Source: Gammaproteobacteria bacterium (GTDB taxonomy: Bacteria; Pseudomonadota; Gammaproteobacteria; SZUA-21). Taken from it: a stretch of 30,701 bases of DNA. Positions 7,203-15,210 of the stretch are shown in pieces. Below the pieces are notes generated by a model, which did no database searches, was not told where the DNA came from, and saw only the letters and a program-made list of their open reading frames with translations. Position numbers and translations under genes: made by a program. Positions within the stretch are counted from its first letter, which is position 1, and each line of letters opens with the position of its first letter. The DNA lies in contig QIKQ01000257.1 in the NCBI GenBank assembly GCA_003233075.1, forward strand, positions 1-30,701, read 5' to 3'.

Positions 7203-8255
7203 ATGCCCTATGGAGCAGCACCCTCTGGCCACGATTATCGCGCAAAGGACAAATCTGCGCGTAGTACGAATGGTGTCAGTAGTTATCGTCAGTCTCAGTA
7301 CCAAGCACATAAATCAGCAGTTAAATGGCACGAACATTTTCGCCACTATCTAAAACATCATGCGCAAAGTTTAATTCAAGCATTAATGCAACAACTCCGC
7401 TCGCCCTTTTCTAGCCTGCTCACTTATGGAGTAATTGCCATCGCACTGACTCTGCCGACTGGCTTGTATTTAATTGCCGATAGTGTCAAATCAATGAATC
7501 AGCAATGGAACGAAAGCGCACAAATAAGTTTGTTCAGCAAAAAATCTGTCTCCCTTCCAAAGATTCAAGGTTTAGCTGATCGATTACGCAAACATCCTTT
7601 AGTTGCCCACGTTAAACTCATGACCTCCAAGCAGGCCTTGGCGGAGTATAAAGAGATCTACAAGGGCAGAAATACTTTGCAGTTACTAGGCGAAAAAAAC
7701 CCCTTTCCTTCAATTCTCATTATTTCACTCAACGCTGCTTTAGCGAATCCTGAATCAATTGAAAAATTTGCCAATAAATTGCAGCAACATGGTGAAACTC
7801 AAACTATATTATTAGATACACTCATGGTTAAACGCTTATCGAAACTAATTGAGATCGTTAATAGAACAGTTCTAGTTTTAGTTATTATTTTCGCCGTCGG
7901 TATTTTTCTAATCGTGGGCAATACTATTCGATTGGAAATATTAAACCGAAAAGATGAAATAATAGTGACAAAATTGATTGGCGCCAATAATGGCTATATT
8001 CGTCGACCCTTGCTTTATAGCGGCCTATGGTACGGCGTAATAGGTGGTATATTTGCTTGTATCATTACTATAATAAGTACAGTGTATTTAAAAACACCGA
8101 TTGCTGAATTTTCACAACTGAGTGAAGCGAGGTTTCAGCTTTCAATACTCGACGCGAATGCTATTTTAATCATTATTGCGCTTGGAGCCAGTCTAGGTTG
8201 GCTCGGATCTTGGATGGCAAGTTACCGACATTTACGCCAAATTGAGCCAACATAG
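7203..8255 (+). CDS. ftsX: Cell division protein FtsX
   Basis: FtsX is the membrane subunit of FtsEX; its periplasmic loop recruits activators of the amidases that split septal peptidoglycan. The 350-residue protein has a long polar, basic cytoplasmic N-terminus (about residues 1-60), a first membrane span near 72-92, a periplasmic domain of about 130 residues, and three further spans near 220-240, 270-290 and 318-338. This is the FtsX topology, and the length matches the family. The motif RLEILNRKDEIIVTKLIGA after the second span corresponds to the conserved cytoplasmic coupling region. It follows ftsE by 1 bp. The long N-terminal tail is usual for gammaproteobacterial FtsX and is not an anomaly. 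Confidence 0.95.
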   Translation: MPYGAAPSGHDYRAKDKSARSTNGVSSYRQSQYQAHKSAVKWHEHFRHYLKHHAQSLIQALMQQLRSPFSSLLTYGVIAIALTLPTGLYLIADSVKSMNQQWNESAQISLFSKKSVSLPKIQGLADRLRKHPLVAHVKLMTSKQALAEYKEIYKGRNTLQLLGEKNPFPSILIISLNAALANPESIEKFANKLQQHGETQTILLDTLMVKRLSKLIEIVNRTVLVLVIIFAVGIFLIVGNTIRLEILNRKDEIIVTKLIGANNGYIRRPLLYSGLWYGVIGGIFACIITIISTVYLKTPIAEFSQLSEARFQLSILDANAILIIIALGASLGWLGSWMASYRHLRQIEPT

Positions 8256-8356
8256 CTTAAAAACTGCTTTTTCAGGAACAACAAAATAGGAACAAGGCGC
8301 AACCGAGAGCGCGAGTCATTTTTTATAAACTATTCAGAGTATCTGTAATTTCATAA

Positions 8357-9739
8357 ATGAAAAAAAAATCAACGAGCATCATGGTTGTCGACGGATCAGA
8401 AGTATCCCGAACCATTATTGCCCGCATTTTACGTAATGAAATGGAAAACAATATGATCACTACCTGCGGTACTGGTCAAGAAGCGCTTTCCTATCTAAAT
8501 GGCGGTCAATTTGATCTTATAACTACTGCGTTAATGCTGCCAGATATGGATGGCTTAGATTTAACGCGTGCCACGCGAAAATCGGATACTCACCATTACA
8601 CTCCTATTATTGTTGTCTCAGGCGATGCCGATGACCGCCTATTACGCGAAGGTTTTGATGCAGGTGTTACCGATTATTTTGATAAATCCCTAGGCTACCA
8701 AGCATTTGTCGATTTCATTAAAAACTTTAGCCGACGTAATTCGGGGCTGGTTGGTCGAATACTTTATGTTGAGGATAGCCGTACAGCAGCCCTAGTGACC
8801 TGTAGCATCATGGAAAAACATGGGCTTAAAATTACCCACACCACCACCGCAGAAAAAGCTTTAGAGATAATTGCCGAGTCATTGGAACAAGATGCTGAAG
8901 AAGAAGACCAAATTGATATAGTCATGACAGACTTTTATTTAAAAGGTAGGCTCACTGGCGGTGACCTATTGCACGCCATTCGCACCAGATTGCATTTATC
9001 ACAACAAGAGATGCCGGTATTGGTTGTCACTGTGACCGACAATGAAGAGCGCCAAGTGGAAGTTTTTCATGCGGGTGCCAATGATTTCGTTACCAAACCT
9101 ATTGTTGAAGAAGTTTTAATTGCTCGCATACGCAGCTTATTACTCATTAAACAACAATTTAACGCCTTACGTTATCAAGCTGAAGAAATGAAGCGCATTG
9201 CTGCAACCGACAGCTTAACCGGTGTTAGAAGTAAACGTTATTTACTTGATCACGGTGAAACCTTTCTTAAAGACAAAGATAATCAGCCAGTATGGGCAAT
9301 ATTAATGGACATTGATCATTTCAAAAAGATTAATGATAACCTTGGTCATATTACTGGTGATCATGTTTTAGCTGCATTGGGCGAGCTGCTCAATCAAAGT
9401 TTCCCAAAAAACGCCATGATCATACGCTTTGGCGGTGAAGAATTTGCCATTATTATGCCTAATGTAAATGGCAGGGAAATCCATGCAAAGGCTGAGGTTT
9501 TGCGCCGTAAAATCGAACTATTAAAACCAATGAGTGTATTAATCACTATATCAATTGGCATGGCCTCAACAGTTGACCATCCAGATACCAGCCTGACGAC
9601 TTTATTGTCCTATGCAGACAAAGCACTTTATGCTGCTAAAGAAAGGGGCAGAAATCGGATTTGCATCTATGCAGCCGACGGTGTTTCATACAGCCCTATG
9701 GCTGAAAATTCCGATGCTGAGACTGGCACTGGCCAGTAA
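8357..9739 (+). CDS. PleD-like response regulator, REC-REC-GGDEF diguanylate cyclase
   Basis: A 460-residue cytosolic protein with two receiver domains and a GGDEF domain, the arrangement of PleD, which makes cyclic-di-GMP. REC1 (about 6-125) is degenerate: the phosphoacceptor position is Ala58 (TTALMLP) and the acidic pocket reads VVDGS, although Lys110 remains. REC2 (about 132-262) is intact, with Glu139/Asp140, Asp192, Thr225 and Lys247. The GGDEF domain (about 283-445) has an active GGEEF at 359-363 and the DIDHFKKIND block. The RxxD inhibitory site expected just before the GGEEF strand is not seen (PKNA there), so product inhibition may be weak. It lies between ftsX and rpoH, which are adjacent in Pseudomonas, on the same strand with 101 bp to ftsX. 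No cognate kinase is adjacent. Confidence 0.93.
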   Translation: MKKKSTSIMVVDGSEVSRTIIARILRNEMENNMITTCGTGQEALSYLNGGQFDLITTALMLPDMDGLDLTRATRKSDTHHYTPIIVVSGDADDRLLREGFDAGVTDYFDKSLGYQAFVDFIKNFSRRNSGLVGRILYVEDSRTAALVTCSIMEKHGLKITHTTTAEKALEIIAESLEQDAEEEDQIDIVMTDFYLKGRLTGGDLLHAIRTRLHLSQQEMPVLVVTVTDNEERQVEVFHAGANDFVTKPIVEEVLIARIRSLLLIKQQFNALRYQAEEMKRIAATDSLTGVRSKRYLLDHGETFLKDKDNQPVWAILMDIDHFKKINDNLGHITGDHVLAALGELLNQSFPKNAMIIRFGGEEFAIIMPNVNGREIHAKAEVLRRKIELLKPMSVLITISIGMASTVDHPDTSLTTLLSYADKALYAAKERGRNRICIYAADGVSYSPMAENSDAETGTGQ

Positions 9740-9802
9740 AAATCCCCTCAGTCAACTGGTTATTAACTATTCAATTTTGTAAGTATGCTGTAAAACTATG
9801 AA

Positions 9803-9828
9803 ACTTTGACCTTTTTTGCTGTCAAAGT
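9803..9828. promoter_or_regulatory. Perfect 8-bp inverted repeat over the putative rpoH -35
   Basis: ACTTTGAC (9803-9810) and GTCAAAGT (9821-9828) are exact complements separated by 10 bp. The left arm contains the TTGAC of the candidate -35 element. This may be another operator, or chance symmetry. Confidence 0.45.
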
Positions 9829-9833
9829 ATTTA
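9806..9833 (+). promoter_or_regulatory. Candidate sigma-70 promoter of rpoH
   Basis: TTGACC at 9806-9811 and TATTTA at 9828-9833 are 16 bp apart. The -10 runs into the first CIRCE-like element. A second possible -10, TAGAAT at 9855-9860, overlaps the right arm of the same element but lacks a good -35. Either way the operator would block RNA polymerase. Confidence 0.5.
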
Positions 9834-9857
9834 GCACTCAGACCGATAGAGTGCTAG
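9831..9857 (+). promoter_or_regulatory. CIRCE element 1 (HrcA operator) upstream of rpoH
   Basis: TTAGCACTC - 9 bp - GAGTGCTAG. The CIRCE consensus is TTAGCACTC-N9-GAGTGCTAA, so 17 of 18 defined positions match and the spacer length is exact. HrcA is the known repressor for this site and normally controls groESL or dnaK operons. Confidence 0.88.
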
Positions 9858-9872
9858 AATGGGCGGAATATT

Positions 9873-9899
9873 TCAGCACTCGAAGAGTTAGAGTGCCAG
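9873..9899 (+). promoter_or_regulatory. CIRCE element 2 (variant) upstream of rpoH
   Basis: TCAGCACTC - 9 bp - GAGTGCCAG matches the CIRCE consensus at 15 of 18 defined positions with the exact spacer. It starts 42 bp after element 1, close to four helical turns, so two HrcA dimers could bind on one face of the DNA. It ends 47 bp before the rpoH start. Confidence 0.78.
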
Positions 9900-9946
9900 T
9901 ATAGCCCTAGATTTAATGCGGCTACTTAATAGAAAAGGAACAAACT

Positions 9947-10816
9947 ATGTCTACAACAACAGCACTAGTTCCAACAAAAGCGATTGCACTGCCAAGTCCT
10001 ATTAGCAGTTTTGAAAGCTATGTTTCAGCTGTTAATCAAATTCCTGTGCTTAGCAGAGAAGAAGAACACGAATTAGCAGTCCTGTATCGAGAAAACGAAG
10101 ATTTACAGGCTGCAGAAAAAATAGTCATGGCCCAGCTACGTTATGTAGTTTATATAGCCCGCGGTTACTCTGGTTACGGATTAGCCATTAACGATCTTGT
10201 CCAAGAAGGCAATGTTGGCCTAATGAAGTCAATTCGCCGCTTCGACCCAAGCGTTGGCGTTCGCTTGGTTTCCTTCGCAGTGCACTGGATTCGAGCAGAA
10301 ATGCATGAATTTATCCTCAAAAACTGGAGAATTGTTAAGGTTGCAACGACTAAAGCACAACGTAAGCTATTTTTTAACCTACGCAGTAAAAAGAAACGCA
10401 TGGCTTGGTTTACTCAGGCAGAAGTAAACCAGGTTGCAAAAGATTTAGGTGTTAAGCCCGAAGTTGTTCTGGAAATGGAATCTAGACTAAGCGGCATGGA
10501 TATTGGCTTTGATGGCCCAAACGATGATAGCGATGAAACTGCCTATCAATCACCAGCCGGCTACCTAAAAGATATGAGCGCTGATCCCGCAATCCTAGTC
10601 CAAGCTCAGGATAGCAAAATAAATGACCAGGATCGGCTTCAAGACGCTTTGACCTGTCTTGATGATCGTAGCCGAGATATTTTGGCTCAACGCTGGTTGG
10701 CGGATAAAAAAACAACCCTGCAAGAATTAGCTAATAAGTACAATGTTTCAGCAGAACGCATACGCCAGCTCGAAAATAACGCCATGAAAAAGATGCGCGG
10801 TGTGTTAGAAGCTTAA
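9947..10816 (+). CDS. rpoH: RNA polymerase heat-shock sigma factor sigma-32
   Basis: RpoH directs RNA polymerase to heat-shock promoters. The 289-residue protein has region 1.2/2.1 from about residue 20, region 2.2 with INDLVQEGNVGLMKSIRRFDP, region 2.4 with SFAVHWIRAEMHEFILKNWRIVK, and directly after it QRKLFFNLR, the RpoH box that distinguishes sigma-32 from RpoD and RpoS. Region 4.2 contains the helix-turn-helix TLQELANKYNVSAERIRQLE. AAGGA 7 bp before the ATG is a good ribosome site. Two CIRCE-like operators overlap the promoter, implying HrcA repression, and a strong terminator follows. An RNA thermometer, as in E. coli rpoH, could not be judged by eye. Confidence 0.97.
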   Translation: MSTTTALVPTKAIALPSPISSFESYVSAVNQIPVLSREEEHELAVLYRENEDLQAAEKIVMAQLRYVVYIARGYSGYGLAINDLVQEGNVGLMKSIRRFDPSVGVRLVSFAVHWIRAEMHEFILKNWRIVKVATTKAQRKLFFNLRSKKKRMAWFTQAEVNQVAKDLGVKPEVVLEMESRLSGMDIGFDGPNDDSDETAYQSPAGYLKDMSADPAILVQAQDSKINDQDRLQDALTCLDDRSRDILAQRWLADKKTTLQELANKYNVSAERIRQLENNAMKKMRGVLEA

Positions 10817-10857
10817 AATTATGCTATAAATAATTTTTATGACATTAGAATTAAGTA

Positions 10858-10882
10858 CGGCCTCTTTCGAGGCCGTTTTTTT
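10858..10882 (+). terminator. Rho-independent terminator of rpoH
   Basis: A stem CGGCCTC/GAGGCCG around a short TTTC-type loop is followed by seven T. It lies 42 bp after the rpoH stop. Confidence 0.92.
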
Positions 10883-11594
10883 GGGCAATGTAACAATACC
10901 TATTACAGGTAAACGGCACTGCAAGAGAAAAGCCTACTCTGCCATTCGCTAAAAAAACTGCAAATGACCTGATAAATAAGCTAGTTGGATGGTGTCGAAG
11001 AGCGCTTTGGCGAAGAATTCCTCAGCGTCCCAGACTCGGTCCTAATTCTCTCTAAGTGACAAGCTCATTGTTACTCAGATAGAAAAAAAAGCAAGTGTTC
11101 AGAGTGAATTGAAGATAAAACATTAAGCCATTGTTTTTAATATATTTATTGCCTGTTGTTTTTTGTGCAAAACGGAAGAAAGTTCAGTAAATCAAGGGCC
11201 TGCGATTTTGCCTGTCGATATTTAAAATTTTTTTATGTAACCCAAAAATGCTGGATGATTTAGCTTGTTTTTTATACACATTGAAAAGTGAAATTCAGAC
11301 CGAAGATTTTTCAAACAAGGATTTTATTTTTCCATCTCTCACTCAATAAATAAAAGCACATTCATTTAAATTTTTCTTTTTTAATTAAAAAAAAATCAAC
11401 TTTTAGTTCCTAAGTCATAAAATAAACTTAGGCAAAAAACAAAAATTCAAAAACTATTACAAAAAAATAGTCACAATTACAACGCGAAACCTGATTCGTC
11501 TAAATATTATAAGAATAAAAACCAAAGAACGAAAAAATTTATCTTCCGCAGAAAATTTCGTGCTTAGTAATCTAAATGAGTCCATGTTTTAAAG
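10883..11594. other. 712-bp intergenic region between converging rpoH and cyoE
   Basis: No supported gene. 11100-11594 is strongly AT-rich with many A and T runs and no clear hairpin terminator for cyoE. A minus-strand stretch around 10955-11045 translates to a short protein-like run (VWDAEEFFAKALFDTIQLAY) without a start or a recognisable family; it may be a gene remnant or chance. Confidence 0.5.
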
Positions 11595-12560
11595 TTAAAA
11601 CAAGTATTTGACTCTCACATCGGTATGAATATAGTGATCGATTAGTAGTACTGCAAACATTGCCATTAAATAATATATTGAATATACAAAAGTACGTAGA
11701 GGAAGCTTTTCATCGTCTGAGAAAAATAAAGCAATCGCGTAAGCCAAAAAAATCAATCCTAAAACAAGTGCACTGTAATAATAAAACTGACCACTCATTC
11801 CGGTGTAGTATGGCATAACGCTAATGACTAATAACAAAATTGTGTAAAGCAATATATGCAAACGTGTATATTGAACGCCATGAGTCACAGGCAGCATAGG
11901 TATTTTTGCTTTTGAATAATCGTGTCGACGATAAATGGCCAATGCCCAAAAATGTGGTGGCGTCCAAATAAAAATAATGAGAAATAACCAAAACGAATCG
12001 GAAAAATGAGGATCGAGTCCACCCGTCATCGCCGCCCAACCTAAAACTGGAGGCGCTGCGCCGGCTGCCCCACCAATAACAATATTTTGTGGTGTGGCAC
12101 GTTTTAGATACATTGTATAAACAACGGCATAACCAATTAAAGAAATGAAAGTTAAAAGAGCAGTAAAGGAATTTACAAACTTCACCAATATAAACATCGA
12201 AATCGCACCCAGTGATAGTGCAAAAATAAGTGCATTTTTAGAAGAAATTTGACCAGTTGCGACCGGCCGAGATTTAGTCCGCGCCATTTGACTATCGACA
12301 TAACGATCTACAATATGATTAATCGCGGCGGCAGATCCAGCGGCCAAATATATTCCTAAGCAAGCAAAGAAAACCAAGTCCATTGGTGGTAAGTTAGGTT
12401 TTGGCACAGCCATGAACATGCCCACCACAGCGGTAAAAACAATTAGCGCAATTACTTTGGGCTTGCACAACTCAAAGTACTGACGCCACACCGCTTTTAC
12501 TTCACAACTCTGTGCAGCAATTTCTTTATCCAAATTCTCTGTTGTCGATTCTTTTGTCAT
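11595..12560 (-). CDS. cyoE: Protoheme IX farnesyltransferase (heme O synthase)
   Basis: This UbiA-family membrane enzyme (also called CtaB) attaches a farnesyl group to heme B, giving heme O, the precursor of heme A. The 321-residue protein has the first Asp-rich motif NHIVDRYVDSQMARTKSRP near residues 81-99 and a second conserved block HDYSKAKIPMLPV near 213-225, plus the WTPPHFWALA segment. About nine hydrophobic spans are visible. It is the last gene of the SURF1 - SCO-like - ctaA - cyoE group and is separated from ctaA by 133 bp holding two facing REP copies. With ctaA it would provide heme A for the oxidase encoded further right. Confidence 0.96.
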   Translation of the reverse strand: MTKESTTENLDKEIAAQSCEVKAVWRQYFELCKPKVIALIVFTAVVGMFMAVPKPNLPPMDLVFFACLGIYLAAGSAAAINHIVDRYVDSQMARTKSRPVATGQISSKNALIFALSLGAISMFILVKFVNSFTALLTFISLIGYAVVYTMYLKRATPQNIVIGGAAGAAPPVLGWAAMTGGLDPHFSDSFWLFLIIFIWTPPHFWALAIYRRHDYSKAKIPMLPVTHGVQYTRLHILLYTILLLVISVMPYYTGMSGQFYYYSALVLGLIFLAYAIALFFSDDEKLPLRTFVYSIYYLMAMFAVLLIDHYIHTDVRVKYLF

Positions 12561-12581
12561 GTGTATAAACTTATAAAATTT

Positions 12582-12606
12582 GTAGCCCGGCTCTTCAGAG
12601 CCGGGG
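12582..12606 (+). repeat. REP-like palindrome, left member of a facing pair
   Basis: GTAGCCCGGCTCTTC followed by the complementary arm ending in CCGGGG. It faces an almost identical copy at 12644-12668 across 37 bp, a BIME or REPIN arrangement, in the gap between ctaA and cyoE. Confidence 0.85.
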
Positions 12607-12643
12607 TGGATTTAAATTCACTCTAAAGTTGAAGCCCAGTCTC

Positions 12644-12668
12644 CCCCGGCTCTGAAGAGCCGGGCTAC
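12644..12668 (-). repeat. REP-like palindrome, right member of a facing pair
   Basis: Read on the minus strand it is GTAGCCCGGCTCTTC and its complement, the same sequence as 12582-12606. The two together give an 87-bp palindrome that could fold into one large stem in the ctaA-cyoE transcript. Confidence 0.85.
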
Positions 12669-12693
12669 GTTGTTAATATAAAACTTATTTTGC

Positions 12694-13698
12694 CTAATCG
12701 CGACGGCGGATCACTGCTACCGTCACCAAGATAAGCGTAAATAATAATGCCGCCACCCCATTGTGCGCCACCGCCAAGCCCAATGGCAAACTCAATAACA
12801 CAATCGATATACCAAGTGTAATTTGTAAGCAAACTAATAATAGCAAACTAACACCCAAAACTTTCAGAATCTTACTCCGTCCCTTTAGCATTAAAATTAA
12901 ACTTAACATTAACACAAAAAAACCAGCGATTACTGCGCCTAATCTATGTGTCATATGAATCGATATTCTCGCATCATGCTTAAGAATGCCACCTTCATAA
13001 TTAATTTCGTCGCCTCGCCAAATGACAAAGGCTTCTTTGAAATCTTGCTTAGGCAACCACTGCTTATCATAACAAGTCGGGAAATCATGACACACCGTCG
13101 CCGCATAGTTAGTGCTAGTCCAACCACCGAGGAATATTTGACCAACAACTAAGGCTGCAGTTAAAATGGCAAACGCGCCTAGGGCCCCACTCTTTGTGTT
13201 TTTTACTGGTAAATCTAAACGTTCTCGAAAATAATTGAACCCCAACAAAGCCAGCGTTAAAAAACCCATTAATAGATGCGCCGTCACAAAAAAAGGATCA
13301 AGCTTTTCAGTGACAGTCCACATACCTAATAAAGCTTGCAGCACTATTAAAGGCAATAAAAACAAACTTATCTTTAAGGGCCGTGGATTCCTTTTACGCA
13401 TACGCCAAGCCATAACAGCAAGCACTAAGACGAACAATCCCAAGCCGCCGGCAAAGTAACGATGAATGACTTCTTTCCAGGCTTTCGCTGACTCGACAGG
13501 TCGTTCCGGAAATTCGCTATTCGCTTTATTCACTTGCGACTCGCCTTTGGGAATCCCCAGCATTTTGCCATAACATCCCGGCCAGTCTGGACAGCCCAAG
13601 CCTGCATGAGATAAACGCACGTAAGCTCCTAATGTCACCACGACAACAGTGAGCAATAAAGCAACTAAGCTGATAAATTGAAATTTATTATTTAACAT
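12694..13698 (-). CDS. ctaA: Heme A synthase
   Basis: CtaA oxidises the C8 methyl of heme O to a formyl group, making heme A for aa3-type oxidases. The 334-residue membrane protein has the usual eight hydrophobic spans. The N-terminal motif GAYVRLSHAGLGCPDWPGCYG carries the conserved Cys pair in the first periplasmic loop. Conserved His residues for heme binding appear in EVIHRYFAGGLGL, VTAHLLMGF, MTHRLGAVIAG and VAHNGVAALL. A second loop Cys pair lies in TVCHDFPTCYD. The gene begins 4 bp after the SCO-like gene, so the two are co-transcribed. Confidence 0.95.
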   Translation of the reverse strand: MLNNKFQFISLVALLLTVVVVTLGAYVRLSHAGLGCPDWPGCYGKMLGIPKGESQVNKANSEFPERPVESAKAWKEVIHRYFAGGLGLFVLVLAVMAWRMRKRNPRPLKISLFLLPLIVLQALLGMWTVTEKLDPFFVTAHLLMGFLTLALLGFNYFRERLDLPVKNTKSGALGAFAILTAALVVGQIFLGGWTSTNYAATVCHDFPTCYDKQWLPKQDFKEAFVIWRGDEINYEGGILKHDARISIHMTHRLGAVIAGFFVLMLSLILMLKGRSKILKVLGVSLLLLVCLQITLGISIVLLSLPLGLAVAHNGVAALLFTLILVTVAVIRRRD

Positions 13699-13702
13699 CG
13701 CA

Positions 13703-14347
13703 CTATCCGATCAAACTATTCTTCAATAAAGTCTTCAAATCCTTGCCCATACCTTTTAGTAATTCAATATTTTGATCTTCCCTTGTATCCGACTCATAAT
13801 ACATTCGCAAACGCCCCTTTGGATCAACTAGGTAAACTCGTTTTGCCTTTTTCACCTCGGGTCCATTTATAATCTTAAATTGGTGCATAAATTTATCTCT
13901 ATCTTCTTTACTTAACTTATAAACAAGCAGATTTTTAAATAAGCTTAATTTTTTATTTAATTTTTCCGAATCATTGATATCGGTTAATACAAATATTCGA
14001 TTAACTTTAAGTGCTTCCTTTCCTTGTGCTAGCTCGATGCGACGAAGATTATCTATATTCTTTATGCACATTTTGTCGCAATAGGAATTATCAATATAAA
14101 CATAAGTCCATTTTGTTAAAAATATATTCTTAACAACTTTTGCATTTGAAATGCCTTGTAGTAAGCCATCAGCAGTAATGGGCACATTTTTACGAATCAC
14201 TTTACCGTAATTAACAAGCTTCAAAGAACCGGAAAAATAATTCAAAGTAATATACGCAGCAAGAATAGGCCCGCCAAATACTAACAAAATTATGACTAAT
14301 GTGCGTTTATTCTTTTTAATAGCCGTCTGTTTTTCGTTCTGCTCCAT
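13703..14347 (-). CDS. SCO-like thioredoxin-fold protein, cytochrome oxidase assembly
   Basis: A 214-residue protein with one N-terminal membrane span (about 16-35) and a periplasmic domain. The segment KWTYVYIDNSYCDKMCIKN contains Cys90-x3-Cys94, the spacing used by SCO/SenC copper chaperones, followed by a helix and VNRIFVLTD, as in a thioredoxin-like fold. The usual Pro after the second Cys is missing (Ile here). Family knowledge places such proteins between SURF1 and ctaA in Pseudomonas-type cox clusters. The probable role is copper delivery or thiol reduction during CuA assembly, inferred from context. It starts 2 bp after the SURF1 gene. Confidence 0.78.
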   Translation of the reverse strand: MEQNEKQTAIKKNKRTLVIILLVFGGPILAAYITLNYFSGSLKLVNYGKVIRKNVPITADGLLQGISNAKVVKNIFLTKWTYVYIDNSYCDKMCIKNIDNLRRIELAQGKEALKVNRIFVLTDINDSEKLNKKLSLFKNLLVYKLSKEDRDKFMHQFKIINGPEVKKAKRVYLVDPKGRLRMYYESDTREDQNIELLKGMGKDLKTLLKNSLIG

Positions 14348-14349
14348 TT

Positions 14350-15111
14350 CTAAACCTCTGTCTCTTTACTATTATTTAAGCGTTTGGTATTAACCACTAA
14401 AAATATTACCAGCAAAACCGCAGCTAATGAGAACCACTGAAATGCGTAACCCATGTGTTTTTCCGCAGGCATCGTCGCGCTTGCAGCCGGAAAAGCATCC
14501 CAATCGCGAATTAAGCCATCCTTAATCTTTGACTTTTCTCTTATCACATAAGGCAGCACATCATGACCTAGTTGCTTTTTATACCAGTCAAAATCAACGT
14601 AAATTATAATCTTTGGCCAATTTGGAAAACCTTCGTCCGGCTGACCCGATTTGATTCCAACGGCCGGTGCTTTATCAATAATACCCTGCAACTTTATTTT
14701 ACCAGCCGTCGCGGGTTTTGCTTGCGGCAACACATTAAAACCTGCAGTTTGCTTTTTCCAGCCACGTAAGACCAAAACTGAGGTATTGCTATTGGCTATT
14801 TTCAAGGGTGTAATAACAAAAAATCCAGGTTGACCACGATATTTAACATTCGCTATATACGCTTCATATTTTGTATCGAATTCGCCTTCTAGTTTTACAT
14901 GACGCGCAAGCAAGCCCGCCACTTTGTTCATAGATGCTTTAAGTGAAATCACTTTACTGGTATCAATCTTCGCCCTTATCTCTCTGTCTTTATATTTATG
15001 ATCCGCTCGACCTAATTGCCAATTTCCCAACCATATCAGTAAAATCAAAAAAGCCACCGTAAACAGTATCGGCCAAAGCGTTGGTGAAAATTCGTATCTA
15101 CCTAATTTCAT
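14350..15111 (-). CDS. SURF1 family cytochrome oxidase assembly protein
   Basis: SURF1 (Shy1) proteins help insert heme a3 into oxidase subunit I. The 253-residue protein has the family layout: a first membrane span at about 12-30 followed by WLGNWQLGRAD, a large periplasmic domain with GQPGFFVITPLKI and VLVLRGWKK, the NWPKIIIYVDFDW block, and a second span at about 222-242 preceded by KHMGYAFQWFSLA. It is the first gene of the minus-strand assembly operon and faces the DUF2909 gene across 99 bp. Confidence 0.93.
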   Translation of the reverse strand: MKLGRYEFSPTLWPILFTVAFLILLIWLGNWQLGRADHKYKDREIRAKIDTSKVISLKASMNKVAGLLARHVKLEGEFDTKYEAYIANVKYRGQPGFFVITPLKIANSNTSVLVLRGWKKQTAGFNVLPQAKPATAGKIKLQGIIDKAPAVGIKSGQPDEGFPNWPKIIIYVDFDWYKKQLGHDVLPYVIREKSKIKDGLIRDWDAFPAASATMPAEKHMGYAFQWFSLAAVLLVIFLVVNTKRLNNSKETEV

Positions 15112-15165
15112 TATTTAATTATCCAATTAGCGATTCACTTAAGTCTACTAAAGATGTCTTAGCGC

Positions 15166-15174
15166 TGATATAAT
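15166..15174 (+). promoter_or_regulatory. Candidate extended -10 promoter for the DUF2909 gene
   Basis: TGATATAAT is a perfect TGnTATAAT extended -10, 37 bp before the ATG at 15211. No convincing -35 precedes it, which an extended -10 does not need. Confidence 0.55.
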
Positions 15175-15210
15175 CAGCAACAAACTATTCAAGCTATATA
15201 AGAGCATATT

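Noticed and set aside
7203..7380. Long basic N-terminus of FtsX considered as a fusion or wrong start
   Set aside because: A cytoplasmic tail of this size is normal in gammaproteobacterial FtsX, and the ATG follows ftsE directly.
10955..11045. Minus-strand protein-like run after rpoH
   Set aside because: Only about 30 residues, bounded by stops, without start or recognisable family; insufficient to call a pseudogene.
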